In this document: positions 40,981-49,695 of the stretch, piece after piece | Layout of the letters: every line of letters starts with the position of its first letter | Numbering within the stretch: position 1 is the stretch's first letter | Origin: Rhizobium oryzihabitans | GTDB taxonomy: Bacteria; Pseudomonadota; Alphaproteobacteria; Rhizobiales; Rhizobiaceae | NCBI RefSeq assembly: GCF_010669145.1 | Contig: NZ_CP048640.1 | Location: 12,296-76,295 of the forward strand | Length of the DNA: 64,000 nt | Direction: 5' to 3' | The notes under the pieces: model-generated | What the model saw: only the letters and a program-made list of their open reading frames with translations | Told to the model about the DNA's origin: nothing | Databases searched by the model: none | Translations under genes and position numbers: made by a program

Positions 40981-43387
40981 CCGAAGCCTCCCAACCGCAA
41001 AAGATCGGAAGCCAGATTTTCGGATCGTCACCGTGCTGGGCACGCAGCGCCGTGCACTCATCGACCGAAGATTTGGTTCCGGACAAGACTTTGATAAGAT
41101 CGGGCATTGCGCCAAGATCGAGCTTCGCAACGACCGAGTCAGTGCCGTGTTTGACCAAAAACGCTCGCTGCTCGGGCGTCGTGTTTTTTACGAAATCAAA
41201 CTCTTTGCGGGTCAGGCTGAACCGCTTGATATAGCTCGCCTCGTCGGCATTAGGGTTGGGGAAGTGAATGTGTGTCGGCGACTGCTCAATGAGAGTGTGA
41301 GCATCCTTTGCGTTGGCGATATCGGCCGCAGATTGCGTGCCGAAGCCGACGATCCCGTTTTTCTTACGGATCGTTTTCATTTGGTCAACGATGAAGCCAC
41401 TGAACGTTTCATCCTGCAGGAGCTGCCAACCTTCATCCATGAAGATCATCACAGGATCGCCGTTCAGAAGCTCCTCAAGGCGGTGGTAGATGTACATGAG
41501 AGCTGGCGCGCGAATGTCGGGGAGCGACAGGATGTTTGTCATATCAAAACCGATGACGCGGGCGCGATCCAATTGCAGCGTGTCGTTCTGGGCATTGAAG
41601 AGCCACGCCTTATCTCCATCGATCCACGGCTTGAGGCGGGCCGCGAGGTCGTTGACGCCGGCCCGGGTCTGACCGATCAAAAGTCCAGAGAGGTTGCGAA
41701 GGTGGCGTTGCTCCCGCGGCTCCCTCATCAGTCGTAGGAGGGCGCTTTCGAGGCGGTCAGTGTCTTCCTGGGTGAAAGGCGCGGCCTTGCTTTCAAGCAT
41801 GACCTTGAACAGGCGAGACAAAAACTCCCGGTTCTTGGGAGTGTTCTCGATCTGCAATGGGTTGAAACCGGTGGGCGCACCAGGCTCAAGGATCTCGTAG
41901 GTGCCGGACATCGCCCGCACAAAGATCTCTGCGCCTCGGTCCTTATCGAAAAAGACAGCCCGAGGCGCTGGTGAGACGCGAAACGCCTGCGCCAGCAGGA
42001 AGGTGAGCGCCACTGTCTTACCAGAGCCGCTTGGGCCGGTAACGAGAAAGTGGCCGACGCCGCGCTCGTTATGAAAATTGAAGGTGTATGGCGTTTGCGA
42101 TGCTGTTTCGAGGATTGTAATCGGTACATTCCAGTGAAGGTCATCGCGACGGCCGCTGGCGAAATTGTGCAGGGACGACAGGCCGGAAAAGTTGCTGCTC
42201 GAAAGCATGGCTTCGCGGGCGATATAGGAGTTGTTGCCCGGGAGTTGCGCCCAAAAGGACGCTTCGAGGTTCAGGTCTTCGCGAACCCAAGGCATATTCA
42301 TGTCTGTAAGGCAGCTTCCGAGCTCGGAGACAACGGTTTTGAGTTTGTCGAGCTCGCGGGATAGGCAAAGCAGGGAGAAGTGGTGGATGCCAAAGACGGC
42401 CTCCTGGCTCATAAGCTGCGCAAGGGCCTGATTGATATCCGTCTCGACGTTCGTGCCGCGTTCATCCGATGCGGCTATCTGGCGCTGTAACCGAGTAATC
42501 CGCTCCTGGGCAATGGGCTTGTCAGAGAGGGTGAACGATTGGGTCAGAATGAACTCGTGCGGCATTTGCAGCAGGCCATCGAGCATTCCGGGGCCAGTCA
42601 TGCCCGGGTACTCCTTAATCGAGATCATTTCACCGAAACGGGTATCTTGATCGGCGTCAGTCTGCATCGTGCGTGGCCCAAAGTGCAGACGCGACATTCC
42701 GACGTAATCTTTGATAGCCATGCGCGGGAGCGGCATTTGACGCGGAACGCCACATGACAGGATCGATTGGAAGAATTCGCATGGTTCGGAAAACGGCTGC
42801 TTGCCTCTAATGGCGATCCCGAGCCGGCGTGATCCGTATTTCTTCAGCTGAGATACAACATTCGTGATGAGCTGTTCGAAGTCGCTGATTTCCTCGCGAT
42901 CTTCCTGCTCTCGCACCTCGGCACCCTGAACCTTGTTGAGGGCACCGCGAAGATGGTCGGCGATGCTGAGCGCGCCGCGAAGCTTGGACCTTACCACGGT
43001 CAAATAGATGTCGTTCTGAAACATACGCTTGCGGTCAAGCTGCTGCTTGTAACGTTCATCGAGGACCTTGCAGAAGTCGTCGGCAAACTCGCCTTCAATT
43101 TCCGGCTGGATTTGGCGACGGATAATCGTGGACCAAACAGAAAAGCGGCTGGAGCCGAGCGATCGAAGAATGGTGTTTCGCAGCACGGCTTCATTGTTCA
43201 GGCGGGATTGATCCTCGGTCTGAAAAAACAGGCCGTTCAACTTGATGACACTGGCAAGAGCGCCATTGTCGAGCCGCACCACTGTGTCTGACGCATGGCG
43301 CGTGTAGGGGATATGAACAGACATTGGGCGCTCATTATGAGCGGTTTTTCCGAAACCCAATTCGTCCCGAATGAACTTGTGCAGCAT
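40967..43387 (-). CDS. virB4: VirB4 ATPase of the T4SS
   Basis: 806 residues from MLHKFIRDELGFGKTAHNER. N-terminal VirB4/CagE domain. The ATPase domain has Walker A GPSGSGKT (about residue 450) and Walker B VMIFMDEGWQLLQDE. It powers pilus biogenesis and substrate transfer at the inner membrane. The start follows the virB3 stop after one base (TAATATG). Confidence 0.95.
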   Translation of the reverse strand: MLHKFIRDELGFGKTAHNERPMSVHIPYTRHASDTVVRLDNGALASVIKLNGLFFQTEDQSRLNNEAVLRNTILRSLGSSRFSVWSTIIRRQIQPEIEGEFADDFCKVLDERYKQQLDRKRMFQNDIYLTVVRSKLRGALSIADHLRGALNKVQGAEVREQEDREEISDFEQLITNVVSQLKKYGSRRLGIAIRGKQPFSEPCEFFQSILSCGVPRQMPLPRMAIKDYVGMSRLHFGPRTMQTDADQDTRFGEMISIKEYPGMTGPGMLDGLLQMPHEFILTQSFTLSDKPIAQERITRLQRQIAASDERGTNVETDINQALAQLMSQEAVFGIHHFSLLCLSRELDKLKTVVSELGSCLTDMNMPWVREDLNLEASFWAQLPGNNSYIAREAMLSSSNFSGLSSLHNFASGRRDDLHWNVPITILETASQTPYTFNFHNERGVGHFLVTGPSGSGKTVALTFLLAQAFRVSPAPRAVFFDKDRGAEIFVRAMSGTYEILEPGAPTGFNPLQIENTPKNREFLSRLFKVMLESKAAPFTQEDTDRLESALLRLMREPREQRHLRNLSGLLIGQTRAGVNDLAARLKPWIDGDKAWLFNAQNDTLQLDRARVIGFDMTNILSLPDIRAPALMYIYHRLEELLNGDPVMIFMDEGWQLLQDETFSGFIVDQMKTIRKKNGIVGFGTQSAADIANAKDAHTLIEQSPTHIHFPNPNADEASYIKRFSLTRKEFDFVKNTTPEQRAFLVKHGTDSVVAKLDLGAMPDLIKVLSGTKSSVDECTALRAQHGDDPKIWLPIFCGWEASDETK

Positions 43388-43388
43388 A

Positions 43389-43688
43389 TTACGGCCCGTA
43401 AGAGTTTGCGCCCCAGAAGCTTTTGTTGCGCGTGCGTGGAGTTTTTCTCGTCGTGACCTGGAAGACCTCAAGGATCTTCGCGTCCCACGTACAAAGCGAA
43501 AAAAGGAAGAGGTAGGCGGCTGGAGCGATCAGGAATGACCACAAGGAATTCGTTGCCAGCCAGCCAATCATGGTGAAGCCGATCACCAGGACGACGGCCA
43601 TGTACGGCACTCCCCAAAGTGTTGGGGAGCGCGTCAGGCCAATGACCAAAGGGGTCATGTGAGGCTTATCGTCGGTATATTGCGCCAT
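43389..43688 (-). CDS. virB3: VirB3 inner-membrane protein
   Basis: 99 residues, MAQYTDDKPHMTPLVIGLTR then PTLWGVPYMAVVLVIGFTM, with two hydrophobic segments (about 28-45 and 47-66). The family's short size and position between virB2 and virB4 are diagnostic. Confidence 0.9.
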   Translation of the reverse strand: MAQYTDDKPHMTPLVIGLTRSPTLWGVPYMAVVLVIGFTMIGWLATNSLWSFLIAPAAYLFLFSLCTWDAKILEVFQVTTRKTPRTRNKSFWGANSYGP

Positions 43689-43691
43689 TGC

Positions 43692-44012
43692 TTACTTCAC
43701 GCTGGAAATAAGCTGGTCAACGATCGTCGGTGCGCCGAACACAAGCCCCATCCCGAGAATGACCGCTCCTGCCGTCATCCAGGACAGTCGGCCAGCAAAT
43801 GCTGCGAGGCCGAGCGCCATAACTGCGATAATAGCCGCAAGGCGACCGAAGGAGCCGTTGATGAAATCAACAATCATCTGAAGCGCCGATTGGAGAGGGG
43901 TGAATGCGGACTGCGCAAACGCTGCCTCTGCCCCAACCAACTGCGCGGCAACGATAAGCCCGCCGATAACGACGGCCTTGCGATACTTTACCTTGGGAAA
44001 CTGGATGTTCAT
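43692..44012 (-). CDS. virB2: VirB2 pilin
   Basis: 106 residues. A long signal peptide (MNIQFPKVKYRKAVVIGGLI...EAAFAQS) is followed by a mature part of two hydrophobic helices (LQMIVDFINGSFGRLAAIIA; MTAGAVILGMGLVFGAPTIV), as in VirB2/TrbC pilins. It polymerises into the conjugative pilus. The internal ATG at 44012 is preferred to one at 44033 that overlaps the virB1 stop. Confidence 0.9.
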   Translation of the reverse strand: MNIQFPKVKYRKAVVIGGLIVAAQLVGAEAAFAQSAFTPLQSALQMIVDFINGSFGRLAAIIAVMALGLAAFAGRLSWMTAGAVILGMGLVFGAPTIVDQLISSVK

Positions 44013-44029
44013 TTCATTCTCTCCTGTGA

Positions 44030-44911
44030 TCAAAAATGCATGATGCCGGCGATGAACTTCCCGTTCTTTTGAACGGGAATGACGCCGTGCGATCCGCTTT
44101 CCTCGTTTGGGGATTGCGGAGGTTTCGGGGGTGAGGGGGCCTTCTTTGTCGGAAGCGTTACGCCAAGCTGGTAGTTCGTGACCTTGGCGACGTATTCGAC
44201 GGTTTCGCGAAACGGCGGAATGCCGCCGTGTTCGTAGATTCGGCCTTCGCCGCTGTTGTAGGCGGCGACGGCGAGAATGGGATTGGTGAACTCATCGAGC
44301 AGGAAGCGCAGGTATTTGACGCCGCCCTCAATGTTCTGAACCGGATCGCAGATATCCCGCACGCTGAAGCGTTGTGCGGTTGCCGGGATAAGCTGCATTG
44401 GCCCACGCGCTCCCGCTTCGGAGTTGCGCTGCTGGTCGAAGCGGCTTTCCGCCCACGCAACGGCGACAGCAAGACCTTCGTCAACGCCGAACCTCGTTGC
44501 GGTCGTACGTACCAACTTCTCAACCTGCTCGGGAGAAAGCGGCGATGGGCCGCACTCTCCTGAATGCGTTCCTTCGGATGCCGTAACCGTAGAAGGTTCA
44601 GGAACCATCCTAAAAGGACGCTTTTCTTGGCTGGTCTTGAAACCTCTTTTATTTGTATCGCCTGACGAACCAGGGACATCGACCGCGGTCTCGCTCACCG
44701 GAAGATGAAAATCGACCGCGGCGCGGTCTCCGCCACCCCATCTTTGCTCAAAGCCATAAGCTGTTACAGCCGAGACTTCGGAAATGTAATCTTGATTAAT
44801 TCCTTTATTTTCAATGATTTGTGAGCTTTCAAAGGCTCTTGCGTGTGGAGCGGGGACAAATTGTGAGGCGCCCACGAGAAGCGAGAAAAGCAAGGCACTC
44901 TCTTTTTTCAT
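44030..44911 (-). CDS. virB1: VirB1 lytic transglycosylase
   Basis: 293 residues. Signal peptide MKKESALLFSLLVGASQFVP, a ~90-residue linker, then an SLT domain with catalytic Glu in AWAESRFDQQRNSEAGARGP and QLIPATAQRF, AAYNSGEGRIYEHGGIPPFR, and a Pro/Ser tail. First gene of the leftward virB operon. It faces the divergent rightward operon across the promoter/operator region at 44912-45073. Confidence 0.92.
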   Translation of the reverse strand: MKKESALLFSLLVGASQFVPAPHARAFESSQIIENKGINQDYISEVSAVTAYGFEQRWGGGDRAAVDFHLPVSETAVDVPGSSGDTNKRGFKTSQEKRPFRMVPEPSTVTASEGTHSGECGPSPLSPEQVEKLVRTTATRFGVDEGLAVAVAWAESRFDQQRNSEAGARGPMQLIPATAQRFSVRDICDPVQNIEGGVKYLRFLLDEFTNPILAVAAYNSGEGRIYEHGGIPPFRETVEYVAKVTNYQLGVTLPTKKAPSPPKPPQSPNEESGSHGVIPVQKNGKFIAGIMHF

Positions 44912-44975
44912 CTTCGTCCCTTTTGGCCGAGTTTTGCCTACTGCGGTGTTGTTTTCTTCCGAGAAAACCGTTAGG

Positions 44976-45016
44976 TTGACCCTGTGGAATGTATCATATT
45001 ATGGTTTGTGATACAT
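44976..45016 (+). promoter_or_regulatory. Promoter/operator of the rightward T4SS operon
   Basis: TTGACC (44976-44981), a 17-bp spacer and TTATGG (44999-45004) form a plausible promoter. It is overlapped by a perfect 8-bp inverted repeat ATGTATCA (44989-44996) and TGATACAT (45009-45016), spacer 12 bp. A repressor bound there would cover the -10 region. It may also influence the divergent virB1 operon. Confidence 0.65.
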
Positions 45017-45073
45017 GCTTTTAGATTTCCTGGAAAGAGCCAATTTTGTTTGGCGCAGGCGGAAGGGGACGAA

Positions 45074-45685
45074 ATGAAGAGAATGATCGCCTCGACGGGC
45101 ACGGCGCTTTGCTTGCTGGCTGCGGCAGCTTCGGCGGCTCCAGCCATCAATAAGGACTATGTGCGGGAGCTGGCGGCTCCTGGAAAAAGCGTGCTCGTCA
45201 TCGAATATTACGATGGCAAAGGGCAGGTAGCGCAAAGCAAGGGCTTTTCATCTGCCAATGGGTATCGCGCTCTATCGGGAACCGATATCCAGGTTGATGA
45301 AAAGATCACGGTGCATCTTTACGGCATTCAGCCTTGCGACGGCTCACTTGTGAACCGTGCCGAAGGTTTTTCCGGCACCTGCGCTGATTTCGCAAAACAG
45401 CAACTCCAGATCATGGTGCAGTCGGCGAAGGTCCTGTTTTGCCGTGCATTCATTACCGAGATCGACGCGCCTAAGCAGAACGTGACGTGTTGGGGTTACT
45501 ACTATTACCCCAACGCAATGGACGCGGTGGACATGCTGGAGGAACAGCTTGTTTCACTTGGAGCGGTGCAGATTGCCCGCAAGAAGGACGGCTCTCCAGA
45601 GCGCCCCGACCTTTTGGAAGCTGAGCAAATTGGCAAGAAGGGCTCCTATGGCATGTGGGGCGATCCGCGGATCAACAAGCCATGA
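45074..45685 (+). CDS. Secreted SNase-like-fold protein heading the rightward T4SS operon
   Basis: 203 residues. Signal peptide MKRMIASTGTALCLLAAAAS. The body resembles a thermonuclease scaffold (KITVHLYGIQPCDGSLVNRA; KQQLQIMVQSAKVLFCRAF; ending GSYGMWGDPRIN) with cysteines but no DGDT, no catalytic Arg/Glu pair and no YGR. It lies directly before the VirB7-like gene (4-bp overlap). The frame from 44984 reads through the operator and is rejected. Probably a non-enzymatic periplasmic T4SS accessory. Confidence 0.65.
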   Translation: MKRMIASTGTALCLLAAAASAAPAINKDYVRELAAPGKSVLVIEYYDGKGQVAQSKGFSSANGYRALSGTDIQVDEKITVHLYGIQPCDGSLVNRAEGFSGTCADFAKQQLQIMVQSAKVLFCRAFITEIDAPKQNVTCWGYYYYPNAMDAVDMLEEQLVSLGAVQIARKKDGSPERPDLLEAEQIGKKGSYGMWGDPRINKP

Positions 45686-45891
45686 AGAAAGCTCTCCTTC
45701 TGTTCATCGCCATCGCCGTTTCAGGGTGCGGAACGGTCAAGGAGAAGAGCGCGCCATGCAAGCGGCCGGCTAATCTCACCTCATACGCCTCCGAGACCGA
45801 CCCTCGCCACGACTGCGGTCCTATGGCGCCAGTCAACAACGATCAAAGCGCGCTCGACGCGATTTACGCCATTACGGAAGGCGCGAGCTAA
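45682..45891 (+). CDS. virB7: VirB7/TrwH-like lipoprotein
   Basis: 69 residues, MKKALLLFIAIAVSGCGTVK with a lipobox cysteine at residue 16, then a short periplasmic part with two more cysteines (CKRPANLTSYA; HDCGPMAPVNN). Position just before virB6 and size fit VirB7/TrwH, which pairs with VirB9 in the outer-membrane core. An entry-exclusion lipoprotein is the main alternative. Confidence 0.65.
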   Translation: MKKALLLFIAIAVSGCGTVKEKSAPCKRPANLTSYASETDPRHDCGPMAPVNNDQSALDAIYAITEGAS

Positions 45892-45909
45892 CGTTTCGCG
45901 TGGGGGCTT

Positions 45910-46923
45910 ATGAATAACTTTGTCACTGACTTGCTGATGCGTATTGACCAGATCGGGCAGGGCTTTTCCGCACGCGCCTACGGTATCGTGGGCGACCAAA
46001 TCTTGCCGGTCCTGAAGGTAGCGTTCGTTCTTTACGTGGCACTGTACGGTGTTCAGCTCATCATGGGCACGGCGAAAATTTCGGTTGGGGAGTTCGTCGG
46101 CCGAACCGTACGCCTGCTCATTATCCTCACGCTCACTCAGAATTGGGAGGTGTTCAACTCCCTGTTCTATCAATGGCTGAGCAATACGCCGGAAAATGTC
46201 GGCAGGGCGATTTTGGCAGCGTCCAGCACCGGCATTACGGAGCCGACGAATGGGCTTTCGATGATCGTTACCACAGCGAGCAACGCTGGAGCCGCATTAG
46301 CGGAACAGTCGGGCTACTTTACGATCCTCCCTTCATTGCTGGGCATCCTTATAATGTTCCTTGCGTGGGCCGTCGCAGGAATCGCTTTGGCAATTCTGAT
46401 GATCGCAAAAGTGGCCATGTGGGTGTTGATAGGTACAGCGCCAATTTTCATTGGCTGCATGCTCTTTCCCCAAACGCGTAATCTGGGATCTGCTTGGTTC
46501 GCGCAGATCCTGCACTACGCAATCATCCCGATGTTTGTGTACGTAGTGGTCGCGTTCCTGATTGCTGCACTAAATCCTGAGCTCGCGAAGATTGAGGTCG
46601 CTGTCTCTTCCAGTTCTTTGGCACTAACGCAGCTTGTCTCCTTTGTTCTCCTCTGCATGGCTGGTTGCCTGATGCTCGTGAACGTGACGACCGTAGCGCA
46701 ATCGATCACTGGATCGATCGGCGTAAGCGCTTCCGGAGGCGGCTACAGGCAGGCGCGAGCAGTCGCATTAGGCGCGGCAGGTATGGCCACCTGGCTTCTG
46801 TCCCGCGGCGGCGGCAGGAGCGACAAGCCTGCGTCCCCGCCTGCTGGCGGTTCCATTCAAAACAGATCGAACACTGAAGCGGCCATGCAGGACAAAATCA
46901 GCTCCTTCAGCAGGCCCTCCTAA
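45910..46923 (+). CDS. virB6: VirB6 polytopic inner-membrane protein
   Basis: 337 residues with at least five hydrophobic segments, including PVLKVAFVLYVALYGVQLIM, PSLLGILIMFLAWAVAGIAL and LIGTAPIFIGCMLFPQTR, and a TrbL/VirB6-type loop. The C-terminus is Ser/Gly/Pro-rich and cytoplasmic. It forms part of the inner-membrane channel. Located between the virB7-like gene and virB8. Confidence 0.9.
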   Translation: MNNFVTDLLMRIDQIGQGFSARAYGIVGDQILPVLKVAFVLYVALYGVQLIMGTAKISVGEFVGRTVRLLIILTLTQNWEVFNSLFYQWLSNTPENVGRAILAASSTGITEPTNGLSMIVTTASNAGAALAEQSGYFTILPSLLGILIMFLAWAVAGIALAILMIAKVAMWVLIGTAPIFIGCMLFPQTRNLGSAWFAQILHYAIIPMFVYVVVAFLIAALNPELAKIEVAVSSSSLALTQLVSFVLLCMAGCLMLVNVTTVAQSITGSIGVSASGGGYRQARAVALGAAGMATWLLSRGGGRSDKPASPPAGGSIQNRSNTEAAMQDKISSFSRPS

Positions 46924-46949
46924 CTCCCCATTTCTTGAAAGGTAACCCA

Positions 46950-47654
46950 ATGTCTCAGAGCACGGACTCTACCCTTGCCAGCTATTTCAAAGATGGTGCT
47001 GTTTGGGAGGCGGACGTCATTCGCAAGGAACGCCGGTCCAAGAGATTGGCTTGGGCGATTACGATCCTCTGCATAATCATCTGCCTCGTCTCCTTGGCGG
47101 CTCTGGCAAGTCTGGTGCCGCTGAAGTCCTACGAGCCGTATCTGGTGGTGGTCGACAAAAACACCGGCTACATTGAAGTCAAATCCGGCCTCGACGCGAG
47201 TTTTGACAAGTTGACCGTGACGGAACGCCAAGCCGTCACACAGGCAAACGTTGTTCGCTTCATGCGTATGCGGGAAGGCTACGACCCTTCGATCCTGCAA
47301 GAGAACTTCAGAATTGCGGCTCTGCTCTCGACCGGTGATGCAGCGCGCGACCTTCAGGAACTCTACAGCGCGACCAATCCAAAAAACCCGACAAAGGTGC
47401 TGGGTAAATCCAAGCGGGTTCGCGTCGAGATCAAGTCCGTGACTTTCCTGAATGACAGCACAGCATCCGTGCGGTTCTCGACCGAAGAAAAGAGCGACAC
47501 CGAAACGACGGTGCGCCATTTCGTCGGCGTTGTCCGCTTCCGCTATACTTCCAAGCCACAGGTGAACGAGTGGATGTTCGAAAATCCGCTTGGTTTTCAG
47601 GTCTATAGCTATCGCCGCGATCAAGAGACGGTTGGCAATGGGAGCAATGGCTGA
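46950..47654 (+). CDS. virB8: VirB8 assembly factor
   Basis: 234 residues: cytoplasmic N-terminus, one membrane helix (about 32-55, LAWAITILCIIICLVSLAAL), and a periplasmic NTF2-like domain (YEPYLVVVDKNTGYIEV; VRHFVGVVRFRYTSKPQ). It nucleates the periplasmic part of the T4SS. Start at 46950 after GAAAGG; a TTG start 15 bp upstream is less likely. Its stop overlaps the virB9 start. Confidence 0.93.
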   Translation: MSQSTDSTLASYFKDGAVWEADVIRKERRSKRLAWAITILCIIICLVSLAALASLVPLKSYEPYLVVVDKNTGYIEVKSGLDASFDKLTVTERQAVTQANVVRFMRMREGYDPSILQENFRIAALLSTGDAARDLQELYSATNPKNPTKVLGKSKRVRVEIKSVTFLNDSTASVRFSTEEKSDTETTVRHFVGVVRFRYTSKPQVNEWMFENPLGFQVYSYRRDQETVGNGSNG

Positions 47655-48463
47655 TGCGACGTTTACTGCTCTCTACAGCCCTCGTGCTGGCATCCAGTTT
47701 CGGCGCTCTCGCGCTCGAAACGCCCACGCCCGGAAAGCTCGATTCCCGCGTTACATCTGTTGTCTATCAGCAAAACAACGTGGTCCGGATCGACGCGACC
47801 TACGGCATTTCGACCATGCTGATTTTCGATGAAGATGAGAAATTCGAGACGATTTCTCTCGGCGACAGCGATAGCTGGCAGGTTGCCCCGACCGAAAAGG
47901 GCAACATTCTTTTCATAAAGCCGATAGCCCAGGACGTCGTTACCAACCTCAACATCGTCACGACAAAGCGAATCTACTTTCTTGAACTGCACGACTTTGC
48001 ACCCACCGCCAACAAGAAGATATTCGGTGTGCGCTTTGTCTACCCGGAAAAGGATTTGAATGCGTCACTCAGGGCAGAGGCCGAAGCCCGCGCCGCCCAT
48101 CCAAATGTTTCAGCGATCGACAAGGAAAACGTCAATATTGACTATTCTTTCTCGGGTGACGCGGCGCTGAAGCCGACTACGATTTTTGATGACGGCAAGA
48201 AGACGTTCTTCAAATTCAAAGGCCGCACACCGGCCATTTTCGCAGTGAACTCGAACTTCTCCGAGACGCTGCGCAACTTCCGCAAAGAGGGGGAATACAT
48301 CGTCGTGGATGGCGTTGCCACGCAATACACTTTGCGCGACGGCGATCAGTGGACCTGCATTTTCAACCTCCGCAAACCCGATTTTGGCGCTCCGGATCCC
48401 GACATCATGGCCCCAAAACCGGAATTGCAGGCTCAAAAGCGCTACAGGAGCGGCAACAAGTGA
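47654..48463 (+). CDS. virB9: VirB9 outer-membrane core component
   Basis: 269 residues. Signal peptide MRRLLLSTALVLASSFGALA, the CagX/VirB9 N-domain (YQQNNVVRIDATYGISTMLI; GDSDSWQVAPTEKGNILFIK) and C-domain (FFKFKGRTPAIFAVNSNFSE; IVVDGVATQYTLRDGDQWTC). It forms the outer-membrane ring with VirB7 and VirB10. Overlaps virB8 by one base and virB10 by a GTGA junction. Confidence 0.94.
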   Translation: MRRLLLSTALVLASSFGALALETPTPGKLDSRVTSVVYQQNNVVRIDATYGISTMLIFDEDEKFETISLGDSDSWQVAPTEKGNILFIKPIAQDVVTNLNIVTTKRIYFLELHDFAPTANKKIFGVRFVYPEKDLNASLRAEAEARAAHPNVSAIDKENVNIDYSFSGDAALKPTTIFDDGKKTFFKFKGRTPAIFAVNSNFSETLRNFRKEGEYIVVDGVATQYTLRDGDQWTCIFNLRKPDFGAPDPDIMAPKPELQAQKRYRSGNK

Positions 48464-49695
48464 CCGAGAACATTCACCTGAAAGCCATGAATGGCGAGCA
48501 TACCGCCCCTGTCGCAGACAAGCGCGCCAAGAAAAAGCAGCTTCTTGGCAGCGCGGCTTTTGTGATGGTCGGATTAGTTGCAATGGCGGCAGTCATGTCG
48601 TCTGAAAACAACAAGAAAGTCGGGCCGACGAACATCGTTGACGAGGAATTTCAGTCGATGAACTTCAGGCCGCCCTCATTCGCGATGGGCAGCGAAAAGC
48701 CCGAGCCTGCACCAACGGAACCTGCAATTATCGAGCTTCCCGTGGCTGAGCCTGTAGAGGAAAAGCCAGATACGACCACGTTTCAGGTTCCTCCGCCTCC
48801 GCCGCCACCTGTTGCCGTCGTGGCAGAGCCCCCGGCAGAACTTGCGGAACCCGAGGTCCCCTACGTCTTTCCAGAACGATTCAAGTCGAAGCTGATTGCC
48901 GTCGATCAGGCAAGAGGCGGCGCATCTGGCGGCTTTGGTGAGGGCGGTGCGGCCTCCGGATCCGCTGTTGCCGGCGAAGATCAGAACAGCAAGTATCTTG
49001 CAGCGGCCTCTGCTGCCGGCGATCGCTCCGCAAAGGCTACGAAGATCGACCGCATCGACGCAGTTGTTCCTGAAGGTACTTTGATCCCGGGCATCCTCGA
49101 AACCGCAATCGTGAGCGACCTTCCTGGCCAGATCAGGGCCGTGACCTCGCAGGACGTGTATTCGTTCGATGGCCGTCGTGTGCTCATTCCGACGGGAACG
49201 CGTCTGATTGGCGAATATCAGTCGTCTATCACGCGGGGCCAGAAACGGATCTTCGTTGTCTGGACGCGGCTCATTCGCGATGACGGGATTGCCGTAAGGC
49301 TGAACTCTATCGGAACAGATAGCCTCGGCCGCTCCGGGCTCACGGGTCTGGTCGATAACAAGTGGCGTGAACGTTTCGGTTCCGCCATCATGCTCTCAAT
49401 CGTCGGCGCCGGGGCGAGCTATGCAACCGGCTACGGCAGTAGTGGGGCGACGAACGGTGTAACAAGCGACGGCCAGCGGGGCGAAGAACTTGCACGCCAG
49501 ACGATAGCTCAAACCTTCTCCGATATGGCGAATACCGCTCTTCAAGAAAACCTGCGCATCCCTCCGACGATTAGCGTCAGTCAAGGGGAGCGCATCTTTA
49601 TCTTTGTTCGCCAGGACCTCGATTTTTCCGAGTTCTACGATGATCCCGTAACCGAAGCGATGAAGGAGATCAGCCGTGAACGTCGCATTCGATAA
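48460..49695 (+). CDS. virB10: VirB10 T4SS scaffold protein
   Basis: 411 residues if begun at the GTG overlapping the virB9 stop. Basic cytoplasmic N-terminus, one membrane helix (LLGSAAFVMVGLVAMAAVM), a Pro-rich periplasmic stretch (FQVPPPPPPPVAVVAEPPAE) and the TrbI/VirB10 C-domain (VPEGTLIPGILETAIVSDLP; VLIPTGTRLIGEYQSSITRG). It spans both membranes. An ATG at 48487 is an alternative start. The frame extending to 48349 lies within virB9. Confidence 0.93.
   Translation: MTENIHLKAMNGEHTAPVADKRAKKKQLLGSAAFVMVGLVAMAAVMSSENNKKVGPTNIVDEEFQSMNFRPPSFAMGSEKPEPAPTEPAIIELPVAEPVEEKPDTTTFQVPPPPPPPVAVVAEPPAELAEPEVPYVFPERFKSKLIAVDQARGGASGGFGEGGAASGSAVAGEDQNSKYLAAASAAGDRSAKATKIDRIDAVVPEGTLIPGILETAIVSDLPGQIRAVTSQDVYSFDGRRVLIPTGTRLIGEYQSSITRGQKRIFVVWTRLIRDDGIAVRLNSIGTDSLGRSGLTGLVDNKWRERFGSAIMLSIVGAGASYATGYGSSGATNGVTSDGQRGEELARQTIAQTFSDMANTALQENLRIPPTISVSQGERIFIFVRQDLDFSEFYDDPVTEAMKEISRERRIR

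Noticed and set aside
40832..41737. 301-codon + strand frame
   Set aside because: Antisense to virB4 and the second virB1.
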